Below, piece by piece: positions 63,301 to 64,000 of a stretch of DNA of 64,000 nt. The translations under genes and the position numbers were made by a program. Each line of letters opens with the position of its first letter. Position 1 is the stretch's first letter. The DNA is taken from positions 6,178,698 to 6,242,697 of the forward strand of contig CM030934.1 in the NCBI GenBank assembly GCA_018136815.1. Reading direction: 5' to 3'. The notes under the pieces were generated by a model. That model saw nothing but the letters and a program-made list of their open reading frames with translations. It was not told the DNA's origin and ran no database searches. The DNA is from Isochrysis galbana. Lineage: Eukaryota > Haptophyta > Isochrysidales > Isochrysidaceae.

Positions 63301-63510
63301 CCTACTACTTCTTCTATTACTAGTAATTGACAACAACAAGAAGATGGCCAAAGTGGAGAGTGGTTATGACCGTAACCCGTTCAGGGGAGCAATCCCATTG
63401 AAAGCTGCCGGTGGGATCTGTCATACTTATGTGCATGCCTCAGAGATTCTCGGTATTGGTGCAGTTGTGCACCGTTCACAACCCTCGTCTAGGCTCTTGC
63501 TCGAGGCAAT
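63301..63510. other. 3' flank of SANT-domain gene
   Basis: Normal-complexity spacer just beyond the minus-strand stop at 63511. Nothing else recognised. Confidence 0.4.
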
Positions 63511-64000
63511 CTACTCGGTGGCGTCCCGAATGACCTTGGCTCGGCGCACGCGAGGTCCAAGTGGTTCCTCAAACAAGTGCAATCCGCCGTGATTGTGATG
63601 AAGCATGCACCCAACCGTGCAGCACATCCCCTCCCGCACGTTGCGGGAGGCCTGGCGCGCGTCGATCTTGCTCAGATGTTTGTGGCTCTTGTGCACACAG
63701 TAGTACGCCTCCACCAACTCGGACATACTACGTCCAGGGAACTCGGGCAAAAACTCACGGAAGCGCTTTCCCAACCGGCTAAGCCGCTCACCAAAAAGCG
63801 CCGCCTCGGCGGACGTCCACTGGAGCGGCGGAGTCTCGAGCTGCGGTGGCAAAGGTTCGCGTAAGTGAGTGAAGCCCAGCTGCTCGAGTCTGAACTTCAG
63901 CTTCCGTTCATGCAGCTGCGCGAGGCGCGACGGGCCTTCCCCACCGTACATGCTGCGGAAGCTCGATGTAGGAGTCTTGTCGACCGGTGGCGGGAGTGGA
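63511..64000 (-). CDS. SANT/Myb-type domain protein (partial, continues past right edge)
   Basis: The minus frame is open from base 64000 through ATG 63951 to the stop at 63511; the upstream in-frame codons (VDKTPTSSFRSMYGGEGP) look coding, so the gene starts beyond the window. A SANT domain is visible: LQWTSAEAALFGERLSRLGK followed by RFREFLPEFPGRSMSELVEA and YYCVHKSHKH. The W...E...F...L...GK.F..I....G.S..E.V.YYY.WK pattern is that of chromatin-associated ELM2-SANT proteins (MIER, RCOR, MTA types). A conserved-looking tail CCTVGCMLHHNHGGLHLF ends in GPRVRRAK and may be a further zinc-binding motif (C, C, H, H). It is probably a subunit of a histone deacetylase-type complex, by analogy. Confidence 0.72.
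   Translation of the reverse strand, partial: PLPPPVDKTPTSSFRSMYGGEGPSRLAQLHERKLKFRLEQLGFTHLREPLPPQLETPPLQWTSAEAALFGERLSRLGKRFREFLPEFPGRSMSELVEAYYCVHKSHKHLSKIDARQASRNVREGMCCTVGCMLHHNHGGLHLFEEPLGPRVRRAKVIRDATE

Overview
This window reads as nuclear DNA of a flagellated eukaryotic microalga. Several genes are split by short introns (mostly about 45-125 bp, one of 371 bp) with GT..AG ends, and many donors read GTGCG or GTGAG. The gene set is eukaryotic: SEC61 beta, STK19, a radial spoke RSP4/6 protein, a B12D/NDUFA4-like mitochondrial protein, CRAL-TRIO, GPR155/PIN-like, an ELM2/SANT-type domain. Intergenic DNA is packed with microsatellites, homopolymer runs and fragmented retroelements. The GC-rich, GTGCG-donor style, a GT29 sialyltransferase-like enzyme and a proline-rich pherophorin-style surface protein fit a haptophyte best in my judgement, but a chlorophyte or another flagellate alga is not excluded. 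The organism assignment is inference. There is a 100-N assembly gap at 1401-1500.

Layout. 1-2.6 kb: minus-strand ORF open to the left edge with a phage-type DNA methyltransferase-like domain, then a gap and a GT29 gene. 2.6-7 kb: repeat mosaic (CT tract, SINE-like elements, 67-bp tandem repeat, LINE scrap, AT-rich inserts with foreign-looking ORFs). 7.2-8.1 kb: STK19. 9.4-10.2 kb: four 203-bp tandem repeats. 11.0-11.3 kb: SEC61 beta. 14.1-16.8 kb: large Ser/Ala/Gln-rich unknown protein. 17-20 kb: repeats. 20.3-21.7 kb: phytanoyl-CoA dioxygenase-like. 22.3-24.1 kb: radial spoke RSP4/6. 24.55-25.45 kb: hAT element with perfect terminal repeats and 8-bp target duplication. 27.2-27.8 kb: B12D-like. 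28.7-30.0 kb: CRAL-TRIO. 30.8-34.2 kb: Cys-cluster gag-like ORF, then a 5'-truncated LINE. 34.4-35.4 kb: SCI1-like. 36.3-38.2 kb: six-exon multipass membrane protein. 40.0-41.4 kb: sulfotransferase. 42.2-42.6 kb: second AT-rich insert. 44.0-47.1 kb: GPR155-like. 47.7-48.1 kb: tandem repeat. 49.2-50.2 kb: palindrome array, giant GA tract, AT-rich block. 50.2-51.5 kb: truncated piggyBac transposase. 52.3-56.5 kb: CT tract and the pherophorin-like gene. 57.3-58.3 and 60.3-62.6 kb: LINE ORF1 and ORF1/ORF2 fragments. 58.8-59.5 kb: membrane-anchored EF-hand protein. 62.6-63.3 kb: nuclease-like fragment and SINE-like repeat. 63.5-64 kb: SANT-domain gene running off the right edge.

There are no operons. 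Host genes are scattered on both strands, separated by nested transposon debris. GT29, sulfotransferase and the Pro-rich surface protein share an extracellular/glycan theme, and RSP4/6 implies motile 9+2 axonemes. No tRNA, rRNA or true CRISPR array was found.
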